Source of the DNA: Bacillus sp. DTU_2020_1000418_1_SI_GHA_SEK_038
GTDB taxonomy: Bacteria; Bacillota; Bacilli; Bacillales; Cytobacillaceae
Length of the DNA: 64,000 nucleotides
Direction of reading: 5' to 3'
NCBI RefSeq assembly: GCF_032341175.1
Contig: NZ_CP135435.1
Coordinates: forward strand, 620,001-684,000
Both the position numbers and the translations under genes were made by a program. Every line of letters starts with the position of its first letter. Position 1 is the stretch's first letter. The notes below the pieces were generated by a model that was given only the letters and a program-made list of their open reading frames with translations, was not told where the DNA came from and made no database searches. Below, piece after piece: positions 28,159 through 37,309 of this stretch.

Positions 28159-29708
28159 GATACGCCTCCCATTGCACTTGTGTAATAATCCATTCCTCTA
28201 GTTACTGCAGTAGCTTTTATTGCGGGGCTGTCAATTTTTGATTTTTTCATTGACTGATCGGATGGGGCCTTTTCTTCTTTTAATCTTGTAAAGTGAAGTG
28301 CAATATCGCGGAAATCATTTGCACTCCACAGCTGCTTTTCGATACAAACAGCGAGGGCTTCCTCTATTTCGGAACGGAAGTGAGTAATGACGTATTGGAT
28401 GATTTGTAACTGGTCCCTGATATATCTTGGATACCTTTGGGCTACTTCATTAATAAACTTTTGGGCTTTTTCCTGATCATCAAACTGGCGTACAATGGTT
28501 TCCTTATAAGCTTGGATTCCTTTTGATCGATCTCTTGAATGTTGTCGGTTCTTAATCAATTCACCTTTTCCGTGACTAAGCGTATGTTTAGCCAGTACCT
28601 CGCCTTCAAGATCTGCCCTTATAATTAGTTCTTCGCCTTTTACCTCTAAATAAACCTTATTATCTCCTCTAGGACGATAAGTTCCTAGCGGAACGGAATA
28701 TCGATTTGATTTATATTTGATAATATTGTCCTTATGAACAGTTCTTGTTATACTTGAACCAAGGTTGTTTTCGTAAGAAAACAGGGCGGAGACAGGTTTT
28801 AAGTGTTGCTTTTCGAGGGCGTGCACTTCAACCGGTCTCTTTTTCGTTGTGTGATGAACATTATAATTACCCGTTCGTTTTAGCCACGCTAAACATTTTT
28901 CATTCCAAGAATCAAGATTAGGAAATACTCTATTTTTCGCGAAGTTCATTTTTACGAACTTTACCACATTTTCTACCTTACCTTTACTTTGGGGATCAGC
29001 TTTCCTACATAAATAGATTCGAAATCCACGCTCTTGTTTATATGATTGAAAATCTCCAGTCAATATTATATCTCCCGCATTTTCACTTACAGTTATTAGG
29101 TGGTCCAGATCATAAACAATTTCCTTTGGAATTCCTCCGAAAAATTGAAATGCTTTTTCATGGCACCGAATCGTATCTCTTGTGGTAAATGGTCTATCTT
29201 GCCATTCCACATATTTAAAGCGAGAATGAGAGAGTACAAAAGTAATAAAGTACAATTTCACAAATGTTTTATCCTGCTTCTTAACCGTTATTTCTCCCCA
29301 ATCCACTTGAACCTGCTGTCCGAGTGGCAACTCCTCCACAGCTTCATGATCACGAATACGAACCACTTTAGGTATGTGATAAAAATCCCTGATTTCACTT
29401 ACATAACCTCTCACAGTACTACCTCCAACAGCTAGTTGAGGTTGGTGCTCTTTTAGCCAATCCTCCACTTGCGCAGAAGATAAATCTGGGTGTTCCTTTA
29501 ACCAACCTAATATTTGATCACGATAGGGATCAAGCTTCTTATGCCGGCTTTGAGAAGATATCACCCAATCAGAAGCTTCCTTAAAAGTCATTTTCAAAAA
29601 CTTATAAACTGTGTTCCTTGAAATCCCTAACTTTTTTGCAATAGCTGCAATCTTAAACCCTTGATCTTTTAATTGATGAATCTCGATGAATAACTGCAAT
29701 TTTTCCAC
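28155..29708 (-). CDS. istA: IS21 transposase IstA
   Basis: About 517 residues. It has an N-terminal helix-turn-helix (IAAIAKKLGISRNTVYKFLK) and a DDE integrase core starting with VQVDWGEITV. The second Asp is in EIVYDLDHLITV and the catalytic Glu in GKVENVVKFVK, followed by the C-terminal beta domain. GTG 29708 gives the usual start MEKLQLFIEIHQL; TTG 29732 is an in-frame alternative. Confidence 0.94.
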   Translation of the reverse strand: MEKLQLFIEIHQLKDQGFKIAAIAKKLGISRNTVYKFLKMTFKEASDWVISSQSRHKKLDPYRDQILGWLKEHPDLSSAQVEDWLKEHQPQLAVGGSTVRGYVSEIRDFYHIPKVVRIRDHEAVEELPLGQQVQVDWGEITVKKQDKTFVKLYFITFVLSHSRFKYVEWQDRPFTTRDTIRCHEKAFQFFGGIPKEIVYDLDHLITVSENAGDIILTGDFQSYKQERGFRIYLCRKADPQSKGKVENVVKFVKMNFAKNRVFPNLDSWNEKCLAWLKRTGNYNVHHTTKKRPVEVHALEKQHLKPVSALFSYENNLGSSITRTVHKDNIIKYKSNRYSVPLGTYRPRGDNKVYLEVKGEELIIRADLEGEVLAKHTLSHGKGELIKNRQHSRDRSKGIQAYKETIVRQFDDQEKAQKFINEVAQRYPRYIRDQLQIIQYVITHFRSEIEEALAVCIEKQLWSANDFRDIALHFTRLKEEKAPSDQSMKKSKIDSPAIKATAVTRGMDYYTSAMGGVS

Positions 29709-30001
29709 CTTTCCAATCCCCCAGTTAAGCAATGATTACAAGAATCATATTATCCCAACTGTTGATCTTTTTGGTAAAAAAGTGTTCATTTCTATCTGGC
29801 GGAAACTGTTGATTTTAGTTTAGCAGTTACAAATGAGCCTATAAATACAAGAAATGTATAGAAACTTGCATATTTAAGGCTCTTTAACTTGTATTCCTTG
29901 TTGTGTTAATGCACCTATTCGTTTAAGTACATTTCTGCACAATCTTTATCTACTTGATATTGGAAAGAAAGCGACTCTCCCCCTAAATAATAGCAATAAA
30001 A

Positions 30002-30391
30002 TTATTCCTTCTTTTTTATTTTCCCTTCAGCTTTACTTTTGTTTTCGTCAACTCTAAATTTCACGATTTTACTAATTAATCCATAAGGGATGGGTTTTCC
30101 TATAGGAAATTGCACTGCGCCTTTCGATGTCTTATATCCCGATAATTCCTGTTTAAATGTATTAATTCCGCTTGGAGTTGGATAAAACCCTATATGGTTT
30201 TTGTATGCAGCAAAATGTACCAGATTTCCATTTAAAACAAAAGTAGGCATTGCATAACTTATTTTTTCCTCAGCATTTGGCGCTGATTCCTTTATAACCT
30301 TTCTTAATGTTTTTAGTATTTCTTGAATCTCTTGAGGAAATTGTAAAATATATTCATCAATTGATTTCGGAATGATGGTTTGTTGTTCCAT
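30002..30391 (-). CDS. DUF1801 / YdhG-like protein
   Basis: 129 residues with the DUF1801 signatures SIDEYILQFP, KISYAMPTFVLNG and HIGFYPTPSGI, then FPIGKPIPYGLISKIVKFR. The family includes B. subtilis Fra (YdhG), proposed as an iron chaperone. Whether this copy handles iron is unknown. ATG 30391 is chosen because AGGAGA lies 6 bp before it; ATG 30409 is upstream of that site. It has a basic tail (KIKKKE). Confidence 0.87.
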   Translation of the reverse strand: MEQQTIIPKSIDEYILQFPQEIQEILKTLRKVIKESAPNAEEKISYAMPTFVLNGNLVHFAAYKNHIGFYPTPSGINTFKQELSGYKTSKGAVQFPIGKPIPYGLISKIVKFRVDENKSKAEGKIKKKE

Positions 30392-30747
30392 AGTATTTCT
30401 CCTATTCATAAATAAAGTTTTTATAGTATTTCAAACCATTTTATCATAAGGCTCTGTTAACGTTTAATGTTGATATATAACGAGAAAAAATAGAACATCC
30501 AATTATCTGGAGGTTCTTTTTTCGTAGTATTTATTTGTAGACGAATAAAAATACGAAACAAATCGGGATCTACACGGTGAACAGGGACCATAAAGAATAG
30601 AGGGATTCGAAGTAGCTAGACTAGGTAAAATGCTGCATTAACTGTGGCTACGATCACTATTCCAGCCATGGGAAGTGCTGATCACTACTCGTAAGAGATA
30701 TAAGTAATGAGCCTCCCTATTAAGGAAAGGCTCTTTCTCATAATTTA

Positions 30748-31317
30748 TTAATTTCTATTCAAATGATAGATTAGTTGCACAACGCCAGAAGAGAAGGTTC
30801 TTGTATTAACCATTTTTAAATTAATTCTCTCGTTTATATTTATAAACATCGGTTTTCCTTCTCCCAAAATAACAGGGTGAACAGATAATCTAAATTCATC
30901 AACAAGCCCTAAATTGATAAAAGTTGTTATAAGACTTGCTCCACCATATAGCCAGATATCTTTACCAGACTTATTCTTTAATTTATTTACTTCTTCAAAA
31001 ATATTATCATTTATGAGTATTGCTTTATTATCTGTCCATTTTTGCGATTTGGAAAACACGTATTTTTCTTTACTATGAACTAATTCCCAAATTTCTTTTT
31101 CAGTATCAGTAACTTCAACTTCTGGAGTAAATTGTCCCCATAAGTCGTAGCTTTTTCTTCCATATAAAATAGTATCAATTTGATTTAAGAAATTAACAAA
31201 ACCCATCTCAGAGTCCATGATACACCAGTCAACTTCCCCATTTTTCCCCTCAATAAATCCATCTAAAGTTACTGCTAAATCTAAAATTATTCTTCTTGGT
31301 CCTACGTTTTGGGACAT
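30748..31317 (-). CDS. Dihydrofolate reductase / RibD C-terminal family protein
   Basis: 189 residues of the RibD_C fold: IILDLAVTLDGFIEGKNGEVDW at the start, DTILYGRKSYDLWG in the middle, GKDIWLYGGASLITTFINLGLVDEFRLSVHPVILGEGKPMF for the NADPH site. These stand-alone proteins are common in Bacilli and may reduce pterin-like or other substrates; none is proven here. ATG 31317 has AAAGGAGGAAG 5 bp upstream, which decides it over ATG 31374. It lies downstream of the methyltransferase gene on the same strand. Confidence 0.87.
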   Translation of the reverse strand: MSQNVGPRRIILDLAVTLDGFIEGKNGEVDWCIMDSEMGFVNFLNQIDTILYGRKSYDLWGQFTPEVEVTDTEKEIWELVHSKEKYVFSKSQKWTDNKAILINDNIFEEVNKLKNKSGKDIWLYGGASLITTFINLGLVDEFRLSVHPVILGEGKPMFININERINLKMVNTRTFSSGVVQLIYHLNRN

Positions 31318-31384
31318 AAATCTTCCTCCTTTGTAATGCCTCATCAAACTGCATTTCTTTTCGTAATATGGCAATGTTTCAGCA

Positions 31385-32005
31385 TTATAGTATGTAAATA
31401 TGCTTATTTGGTTTGGCCCATACTAAATGAACTGTACCAGTCAGATAATGTTCCATCCTCTCAACGTGAATGTCAGAGTGCTCTATGATGTGAAGGATAT
31501 CACGATTTAATTCGCAACCTACGATCTTTCTATAAAGTGGATTTAACATCGTTTGAATGCAACCAATCATAGTATTTGAGCTTTTTCCATGTTCTAATAA
31601 AAGAATTTTCCCGTCAGGTTTACACCACTTATTAAATGAATTTAGTACTTTCGTAGGATTTTCATATCCACACATCGATAATGTAGAGATAACCGTATCA
31701 AATGAATTGTCCTCAAACGAAAAGGATTCAACATCAGAAAGTATAAATTGGGCGTCTATGCCTTCTTCAATCGCAGCTTCTTGTGCTTTCTTTAACATTT
31801 CCTCACTGAAGTCAACTCCAGTCACTTTCAATCCTTGAGGATAATAATGAAAGTTTGCTCCTGCACCAACTGCTACCTCCAGCACATTCCCTCTTGTAGA
31901 TGAGAGCAATCTTTCTCTCCATTTTCTTTCCGACCGTATCCTTCTTCTCTTTTCATATATTTTTGCTTGTTTATCAAAAGTTCTAATGATCTTATCTTTG
32001 TTCAT
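31385..32005 (-). CDS. Class I SAM-dependent methyltransferase
   Basis: 206 residues, Methyltransf_11 type: VLEVAVGAGANFHYYP (motif I, about 40-55), TGVDFSEEMLKKAQ (motif II), FDTVISTLSMCGYENP (motif post-I) and KILLLEHGKS (motif III). The N-terminal basic helix and the ELNRDILHIIEHS stretch resemble phospholipid or quinone-type methyltransferases of the UbiE-like PmtA group. The substrate is not assignable. The start codon is ATG 32005 with AAAGGTGTG upstream. Confidence 0.85.
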   Translation of the reverse strand: MNKDKIIRTFDKQAKIYEKRRRIRSERKWRERLLSSTRGNVLEVAVGAGANFHYYPQGLKVTGVDFSEEMLKKAQEAAIEEGIDAQFILSDVESFSFEDNSFDTVISTLSMCGYENPTKVLNSFNKWCKPDGKILLLEHGKSSNTMIGCIQTMLNPLYRKIVGCELNRDILHIIEHSDIHVERMEHYLTGTVHLVWAKPNKHIYIL

Positions 32006-32527
32006 TAGCTACACACCTTTTATCCCCATTTTCATATTGAAGATATTTTATTTAAAACCATTTATTTTTCGATACCTACACTTTTGCAGTACCTATGTTT
32101 CAGAAAAGCGCCGTTTAATGGAAGATCGTACTTGCTCATTGCTACTAATAAGAAGATGATTAATATAAGACAACTTGAATTATTAATTGCAGCAACTGAT
32201 GGGGCAATGCGTTAAAAATTGCACCTTGCACTCACATTAATTCATGTATTGTTCGTGGAATTTCATTGTTATGGTGTAGCATGATGTACATTGATTTTTA
32301 TAAGCATTTATCTTTATTAAGTCTAATTCGTAAGCTGTAATATCTTCTTTATTGTATACGAAAAACGCCTTTTGACGAATACAAGTAAGTCATGCGTCAA
32401 CCATATATTACGGTGAAGAGCCATATTAAAAAGCTTCGTTACGCGCTGATCCTTGTTATGATATGCTCTCCTTATAGTAGACATGTTTTAAAAAGTGCAT
32501 TAATCTGTCTACTAGGGGGCGTTTTTT

Positions 32528-32728
32528 ATGGAGAAAAAAGTAGAGACTTATGCAGTGGATTTATATCATCAAACAAAGAATTTTGCAGTTGTTTCCAAAG
32601 AATTAAACACTCATCGAAAAAACATACAAGGATGGGTTAAACAGTTTAGTGAAGATGGGATGGTTGGTTTTATAGAAAAACATGGCAGAAAAAGTGGGGC
32701 TATACTCTATAAATCGAAATTTGACTAA
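32528..32728 (+). pseudogene. Truncated IS3-type transposase OrfA-like fragment
   Basis: A 66-residue open frame with a transposase-like helix-turn-helix: YAVDLYHQTKNFAVVSKELN, then RKNIQGWVKQFSEDG, followed by a basic segment where it stops. OrfA proteins are about 100 residues and need OrfB; no OrfB is present. Likely a relic. The 520 bp upstream (32006-32527) holds no other recognisable gene. Confidence 0.55.
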
Positions 32729-32732
32729 TGAA

Positions 32733-33134
32733 TTAACTACTAATTTGTTGCGAAAAACTTAACAAATAACCATCTGGATCTTGAACGAGAAATTCAAGTT
32801 TTTTGATTACTGTCTCATTACTTTTATATTCATTAACAGTAGGTTCTCTGAATAGCAAAATTTCATTTTGAATTAACCTTTCTGCAATGGTTTGAATATC
32901 ATCAGTAAGTATTTGAAAGTTAATGCCTCTGCCAAATGGATATTCTAACAACCCGGTATTCCAAAATCCGTTAATTTCTTCAATTATAATCTGCGCTCTG
33001 TTAAGTGATAGAAAAGCAAATTTAGCATCTGCTCTCTCATATTCTAATTGAAAACCAAGTATCTCTATATAAAACCACTTCGACCTTTTAATGTCCTTAA
33101 CTGATAATTCCGGAACTAAAGCATTGAATTTCAT
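32733..33134 (-). CDS. VOC family bleomycin-resistance-like protein
   Basis: 133 residues with two VOC half-modules: LVPELSVKDIKRSKWFYIEILGF at the start and KLEFLVQDPDGYLLSFSQ at the end. The middle GRGINFQILTDDI is typical of BLMT/bleomycin-binding-like members. The function may be drug sequestration but is not proven. AAGGAAGGCG and GAGGG precede ATG 33134. A tiny membrane ORF lies 17 bp upstream on the same strand. Confidence 0.82.
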   Translation of the reverse strand: MKFNALVPELSVKDIKRSKWFYIEILGFQLEYERADAKFAFLSLNRAQIIIEEINGFWNTGLLEYPFGRGINFQILTDDIQTIAERLIQNEILLFREPTVNEYKSNETVIKKLEFLVQDPDGYLLSFSQQISS

Positions 33135-33151
33135 TCCCTCACTCGCCTTCC

Positions 33152-33292
33152 TTATTGTAGTAAACTGCTGCTTTCTATGGATTGGGTAGCAGAACTTTGA
33201 AGGACCTCAGTTTCCATATTTCTTGTTATAAAAGCAAGAATAACAAATCCGATTATGATGAACCCAACAGCTATCCAAGATAATAAATCCAC
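33152..33292 (-). CDS. Small single-span membrane protein (46 residues)
   Basis: GTG start at 33292 with AAAGGGGAT 5 bp upstream. The N-terminal 20 residues form one hydrophobic helix (LLSWIAVGFIIIGFVILAFI), followed by Thr-Arg-Asn and a polar, Ser-rich tail. Too short for most gene callers. It lies 17 bp before the VOC gene and may be co-transcribed. Function unknown; chance cannot be excluded. Confidence 0.4.
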   Translation of the reverse strand: MDLLSWIAVGFIIIGFVILAFITRNMETEVLQSSATQSIESSSLLQ

Positions 33293-33543
33293 TTTTTATC
33301 CCCTTTGTTGTGAATTATCTTCTAAACCTGTTACGTAGTTCAAATACATTCCTTCGCAATTTTTATACGTCGAACACTTAATCAACAACATGGCCCTTTA
33401 ATGGAATATGTTAAAATTCCATTGTCAAATAGAAATGCCCTCCATATAAACAGAGGGCATTAGTAAAGGACTTTTTTATTAATTTTTTCAAATAGAGAGC
33501 TTACTTTTAATACCATAGAGCCTATTACACTTTTAATACTGTA

Positions 33544-34398
33544 TTACATTTTATTGTTTATTTTGAACACTGATATAGATTGATTCAAATTATTTACCAA
33601 TAATTGTAATTCGGTGATTGCCTCATATACTTTATTGTTAATATTATTTTGTTCTTCGATTGTCGCACTGATTTCTTCAGAAGCTGCTGCTGTTTCTTCT
33701 GATATATTAGCAATAGATTCGACTTCTTTTACTAGAGAATCTTTTTGATTTTTCATATCTATAAAGGCATTAGATATCGATTTAATCTCATCTGTAATTT
33801 CATCTATTCTTTTGACGATAGAATCGAAAATTTCTTGTGTTTCTTTCATGTTACTCTTATTATTTTGTACGATTATATCTGTTATCTTAACGGCTTCAAA
33901 GGTTTTTTCGATTTCATTTTGAATATCTTTAACAATATTAGAAATTTCTGATGTAGAGTTAATTGATTGATCAGATAATTTTTTCACTTCGTCCGCCACA
34001 ACAGCAAACCCTTTTCCGTGTTCACCAGCTCTTGCAGCTTCAATAGCTGCATTGAGTGATAATAGTCTTGTTTTATCTGATATTTCATCTATAACTCCAA
34101 CAATATCCCCTATGTCTTTTGATTTGTTCTGTAAAGTTGTAATCATATTAATAATTGAATGAAATGATTGTGTGATTTCTTCATTTTTAATATATAAATT
34201 CTTCATTGTAATATTACCTTGCTCACTAAGGTCTTTCGTATCCATCGAACGGCTCTCAATTTGTTTTGAATACTCACTTGCATGTTCAATTTTTTCAGAT
34301 AAGCTATCTATCTCTTCTGCCAAATGATTGGTGTTGTGAGCTTGCTCTGTTGCACCGGTAGAAACCTCATTCACTGATATTGTGATTTCATTATTTGC
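33544..34398 (-). pseudogene. Methyl-accepting chemotaxis protein, signalling domain only
   Basis: About 280 residues of a cytoplasmic MCP hairpin. The highly conserved tip ([38 protein letters not shown]) is intact, with coiled coils on both sides. The frame is open at the 5' end to about 34398 (NNEITISVNEVSTGATEQ), where the sequence changes to a different gene on the other strand. Sensor, transmembrane and HAMP parts are missing, so it cannot sense ligands as a normal receptor. GTG 34374 could start a soluble fragment. Confidence 0.7.
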
Positions 34399-34807
34399 AA
34401 CAAAACAGTCTTCAGCCGTGCAGGAGGCCTCAGCTGCTTCAGAAAATAATTACGGATTTTGGATTCGAGCAATTTTTCTGGGGCTGCTTTCCGGTCTGAT
34501 GGAAGGGTCTTTCGGTATCGGAGCTGCACCATTTATCCAGCTTGGATTAATGATCTTTTTAGGATTATCTGTCCGTCACTCTATCGGAACCACGATGCTG
34601 GTCATTCTTCCAATTGCGATTGGCGGCGGCCTTGGATTTAGTACGGGCGGATATGTTGATGTGATTCTTCTTATACAAATATTAGTCGGTTCGATGACTG
34701 GTGCCTATATTGGCGCGAAATTCACCAACTTTGCCCCAAAACCAGTTTTAAAAATAACGATGATTTCAACGCCCGCAGCAGCCGGGTTTTTACTCCTCTT
34801 GGGATAA
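34396..34807 (+). pseudogene. TauE/SafE family permease, N-terminally truncated
   Basis: The frame from about 34396 (ATKQSSAVQEASAAS) encodes the C-terminal half of a TauE/SafE (DUF81) transporter. It has four hydrophobic helices, with GLLSGLMEGSFGIGAAPFIQLGL being the second of the two family repeats. About 130 residues remain of roughly 260-290. The apparent start GTG 34382 lies in sequence belonging to the antisense chemotaxis gene. Family members export sulfite or sulfonates; this one is unlikely to work. Confidence 0.72.
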
Positions 34808-35247
34808 TAAAATGCAATTTATTTTAGCTTATGCAAATGTAAACTAAAACCTTAAAACAGCTCAAACTAAATTGGCAGATATATTACTCGATAAATATTA
34901 TTGGATATAATTGGATATCAAGACGTTGAAATTCTCAAAGAAAAACGGGTTCGAAGGTAGTAAGGATTTTAATATTGAAATTGATTTTCCTCATAGGTAT
35001 TAATTCTCTAATCATACTTGCTGCCCATTTTATAACAAAATAGGTACTAAAAAGAAAAGCATAGATGAAGATATATAGTTTGTCAGTTTATAAGCTTTAA
35101 AGAATACTAGGTTAAGGATGGTTACAATTACCTAATTAGGTACAGAAGAAAAACTACCTAAATTATGTATAATTAATACAAGATAGTATGGATATTGAAT
35201 CTAAAATACTAAACTAAAGGTATTGCTCTTTAGGAGGTTTTTCTTGA
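34808..35247. other. Intergenic stretch without recognisable gene
   Basis: AT-rich DNA with many stops in all frames. Only the AGGAGG ribosome site at 35232 for the next gene stands out. Confidence 0.4.
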
Positions 35248-37053
35248 ATGACTAGTGCAGTTGTGACAAAACAAACTTGGATGAGTTTTGTACAAGAAGG
35301 TTCGATCGATGAACGAAATTTGTCATATGAAATTCTCCAGTCTTGGCAATTATGCAGACAACATAACGTGAATCCGTATGATGGAGTTGCCACGAAAATT
35401 TTAAATAGAGAAGACTTCGAAAAAAAAATAAAAGAGAATCAACTATTGATCAGTTTGACAAAACAGACTCTTCCACAACTACAAAGATTTTTAAAGGCTT
35501 CCAATTATGTAACCATTTTAACGGACTCTGATGGATGTATTTTGTATAGAGCGGGTAAAAGTTCCATTGTAAATGCAGCAGAGCGTATTTCCTTTAAAGA
35601 GGGAGTAACATGGATTGAGGAGGAAGTAGGTACAAATGCGATTGGGCTGGTAAAACGATGGCTAAAACCGATAAACGTTAATGGCTATGAGCATTTTGCT
35701 AGAGCCTCTCAGTCTTGGAACTGCTTTGCTGCTCCGATTCTCAATCAAAATCAAGAACTGTTAGGGGTGCTCAATATTTCAAGCATGACTCCTCCTAGTA
35801 ATGTTCATTATGTATTATCATCTGTACAGTTAGCTGCCGACACCATTTCATTGGCTTGGCGAAAGAAGGTACAAGAAGATATTGAATGGTTATCAATAAA
35901 TGACTTCTATTCAGATAGTCCTTCTATTATATGTTCATGGGATAAAACCATTTGTGCTTTATCGCCTCAACTTATTCCTAATTATCAAGGTTTGATAGGT
36001 TTATCGCTTACAGAAGTAGATAAAGGAGACTTAAACCTATCAAATACACTTATTCCCATCTTAAGAGAAAATAGAGTAATTGGTTATCGCATTCCAATTT
36101 CTGGGGAAAAAGAACAAACCTCAAATTTGAGATTTGATGGAGTCAAAGGAGTAAGTAAAAAATATCATAATCTGTTAGAAGAAGTAGAAAAAGTGGCTCC
36201 CACAGAAGCTCCTGTTCATATACTTGGTGAAACAGGTGTAGGAAAAGAATTAATTGCAGAGGCCATTCATCATAATAGTCATCGTCGGGCAGGTCCTATT
36301 GTTAAGGTAAATTGTGCTGCTATACCTGAACAGTTGTTAGAAAGTGAACTTTTTGGTTATGAACCAGGTGCCTTTACAGGAGCGAATAAAAAAGGCTTCA
36401 AAGGTAAGTTTGAACAAGCAGAAGGTGGTACTCTATTTCTTGATGAGATTGGCGATATTTCTCATTCGATGCAAAAAGCTTTATTGAGAGTTCTTCAGCA
36501 AAAAGAGTTAACGCGTTTAGGCGGTACAGAGGTAAGAAAGGTAAATGTCCGTCTCATTACAGCGGCCAATATCGATATAAGGGACTTAGTGAAACAAGGA
36601 AAAATGAGAGAAGACTTTTTTTATCGAATTTACGTGTATCCTATGACCATACCTCCATTACGCGAAAGAAAAGAAGATATAAAAAGTTTAATAGAAAGCT
36701 TTTTTCTGAAAGAACAATGGTTTCCGCGTTGGAGAGAAAGGTTAATCAGTATCTTTACCGAGGGCCAATGGCAGGGGAATGTCCGTGAATTACAAAACTC
36801 ACTCGAACGATGCAAACTACTATATGAATATAAAGTTCCTACAGATGATGAATTGTTACAATTGACATCAACTTTGGGCGAAATATCATTAACAAATACT
36901 TATACAGAAGCGAATAACTTTAGAGAAGAAGTAGAAATCAACAAGATTAAAAACGCACTCATCAAAAATAACGGGCATGTATCCAATGCAGCAAAGGAAT
37001 TACAAATATCGAGAGCCACTTTATATCGAAAAATGAAAAAATATGATTTGTAA
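35248..37053 (+). CDS. Sigma-54-dependent activator, AcoR-like
   Basis: 601 residues with an N-terminal GAF-like sensor (about 75-190), an AAA+ domain and a Fis-type helix-turn-helix at the C-terminus (about 560-600, VSNAAKELQISRATLYRKM). The AAA+ domain shows Walker A GETGVGKE (about 327-334), the sigma-54 contact loop GAFTGA (about 374) and Walker B GGTLFLDEIGD. It belongs to the AcoR/AcxR group that senses acetoin-type or other small molecules. The adjacent butanediol dehydrogenase gene with a -24/-12 promoter is the obvious target. Confidence 0.92.
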   Translation: MTSAVVTKQTWMSFVQEGSIDERNLSYEILQSWQLCRQHNVNPYDGVATKILNREDFEKKIKENQLLISLTKQTLPQLQRFLKASNYVTILTDSDGCILYRAGKSSIVNAAERISFKEGVTWIEEEVGTNAIGLVKRWLKPINVNGYEHFARASQSWNCFAAPILNQNQELLGVLNISSMTPPSNVHYVLSSVQLAADTISLAWRKKVQEDIEWLSINDFYSDSPSIICSWDKTICALSPQLIPNYQGLIGLSLTEVDKGDLNLSNTLIPILRENRVIGYRIPISGEKEQTSNLRFDGVKGVSKKYHNLLEEVEKVAPTEAPVHILGETGVGKELIAEAIHHNSHRRAGPIVKVNCAAIPEQLLESELFGYEPGAFTGANKKGFKGKFEQAEGGTLFLDEIGDISHSMQKALLRVLQQKELTRLGGTEVRKVNVRLITAANIDIRDLVKQGKMREDFFYRIYVYPMTIPPLRERKEDIKSLIESFFLKEQWFPRWRERLISIFTEGQWQGNVRELQNSLERCKLLYEYKVPTDDELLQLTSTLGEISLTNTYTEANNFREEVEINKIKNALIKNNGHVSNAAKELQISRATLYRKMKKYDL

Positions 37054-37115
37054 TCATAAAGATAGAATCGATGGACTTCTTTTTTCGATATATTTTCTAG
37101 AGCAACCACTTTTAG

Positions 37116-37161
37116 TGAGACAAAACGAGTCAACATGAGACGGAATGAAACAATTTGAGAA
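37116..37161 (+). promoter_or_regulatory. Candidate upstream activating sequences, 20-bp spacing
   Basis: TGAGAC at 37116 and 37136 and TGAGAA at 37156 are spaced exactly 20 bp, about two helical turns. They lie roughly 75-120 bp before the -24 element, where sigma-54 enhancers are usual. The second and third overlap the terminator of the activator gene. Confidence 0.5.
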
Positions 37162-37187
37162 TAATTGTTTCATTCCGTCTTTTTTTT
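37138..37187 (+). terminator. Rho-independent terminator of the activator gene
   Basis: An 18-bp perfect stem (37138-37155 with 37163-37180), a 7-base loop and eight T. Confidence 0.9.
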
Positions 37188-37232
37188 CAATATAAAGGAG
37201 TTAGAAACTATATCAATGTAGCAATTTTGAAG

Positions 37233-37250
37233 TTGGCACGAAACTTGCAT
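37233..37250 (+). promoter_or_regulatory. Sigma-54 (-24/-12) promoter of the butanediol dehydrogenase gene
   Basis: TTGGCACGAAACTTGCAT is a near-perfect match to the SigL consensus TGGCAC-N5-TTGCA with GG and GC 12 bp apart. It lies 60 bp before the start codon. Confidence 0.92.
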
Positions 37251-37309
37251 TTAAAGAAGTGTGTAGAAAAAATACACCAAAGAATGACGTAAGATAGGGG
37301 ATGGGTTGA

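Larger units (their letters stand above)
27344..29836. mobile_element. IS21-family insertion sequence with 5-bp target duplication
   Basis: The element spans 27349-29831 (2483 bp), bounded by TGTAAC at the left and its complement GTTACA at the right. It is flanked on both sides by the 5-bp direct repeat AATGA (27344-27348 and 29832-29836). Internal terminal repeats TTTGAACACTTT occur twice at the left end (27367-27401), and AAGTGTTCATT occurs near the right end, as usual in IS21. Both istA and istB are full length, so the copy may be active. It lies in intergenic DNA and disrupts no recognisable gene. Confidence 0.92.

Noticed and set aside
32392..32640. 82-codon plus-strand frame
   Set aside because: Overlaps the transposase fragment in another frame; no ribosome site and no recognisable domain.
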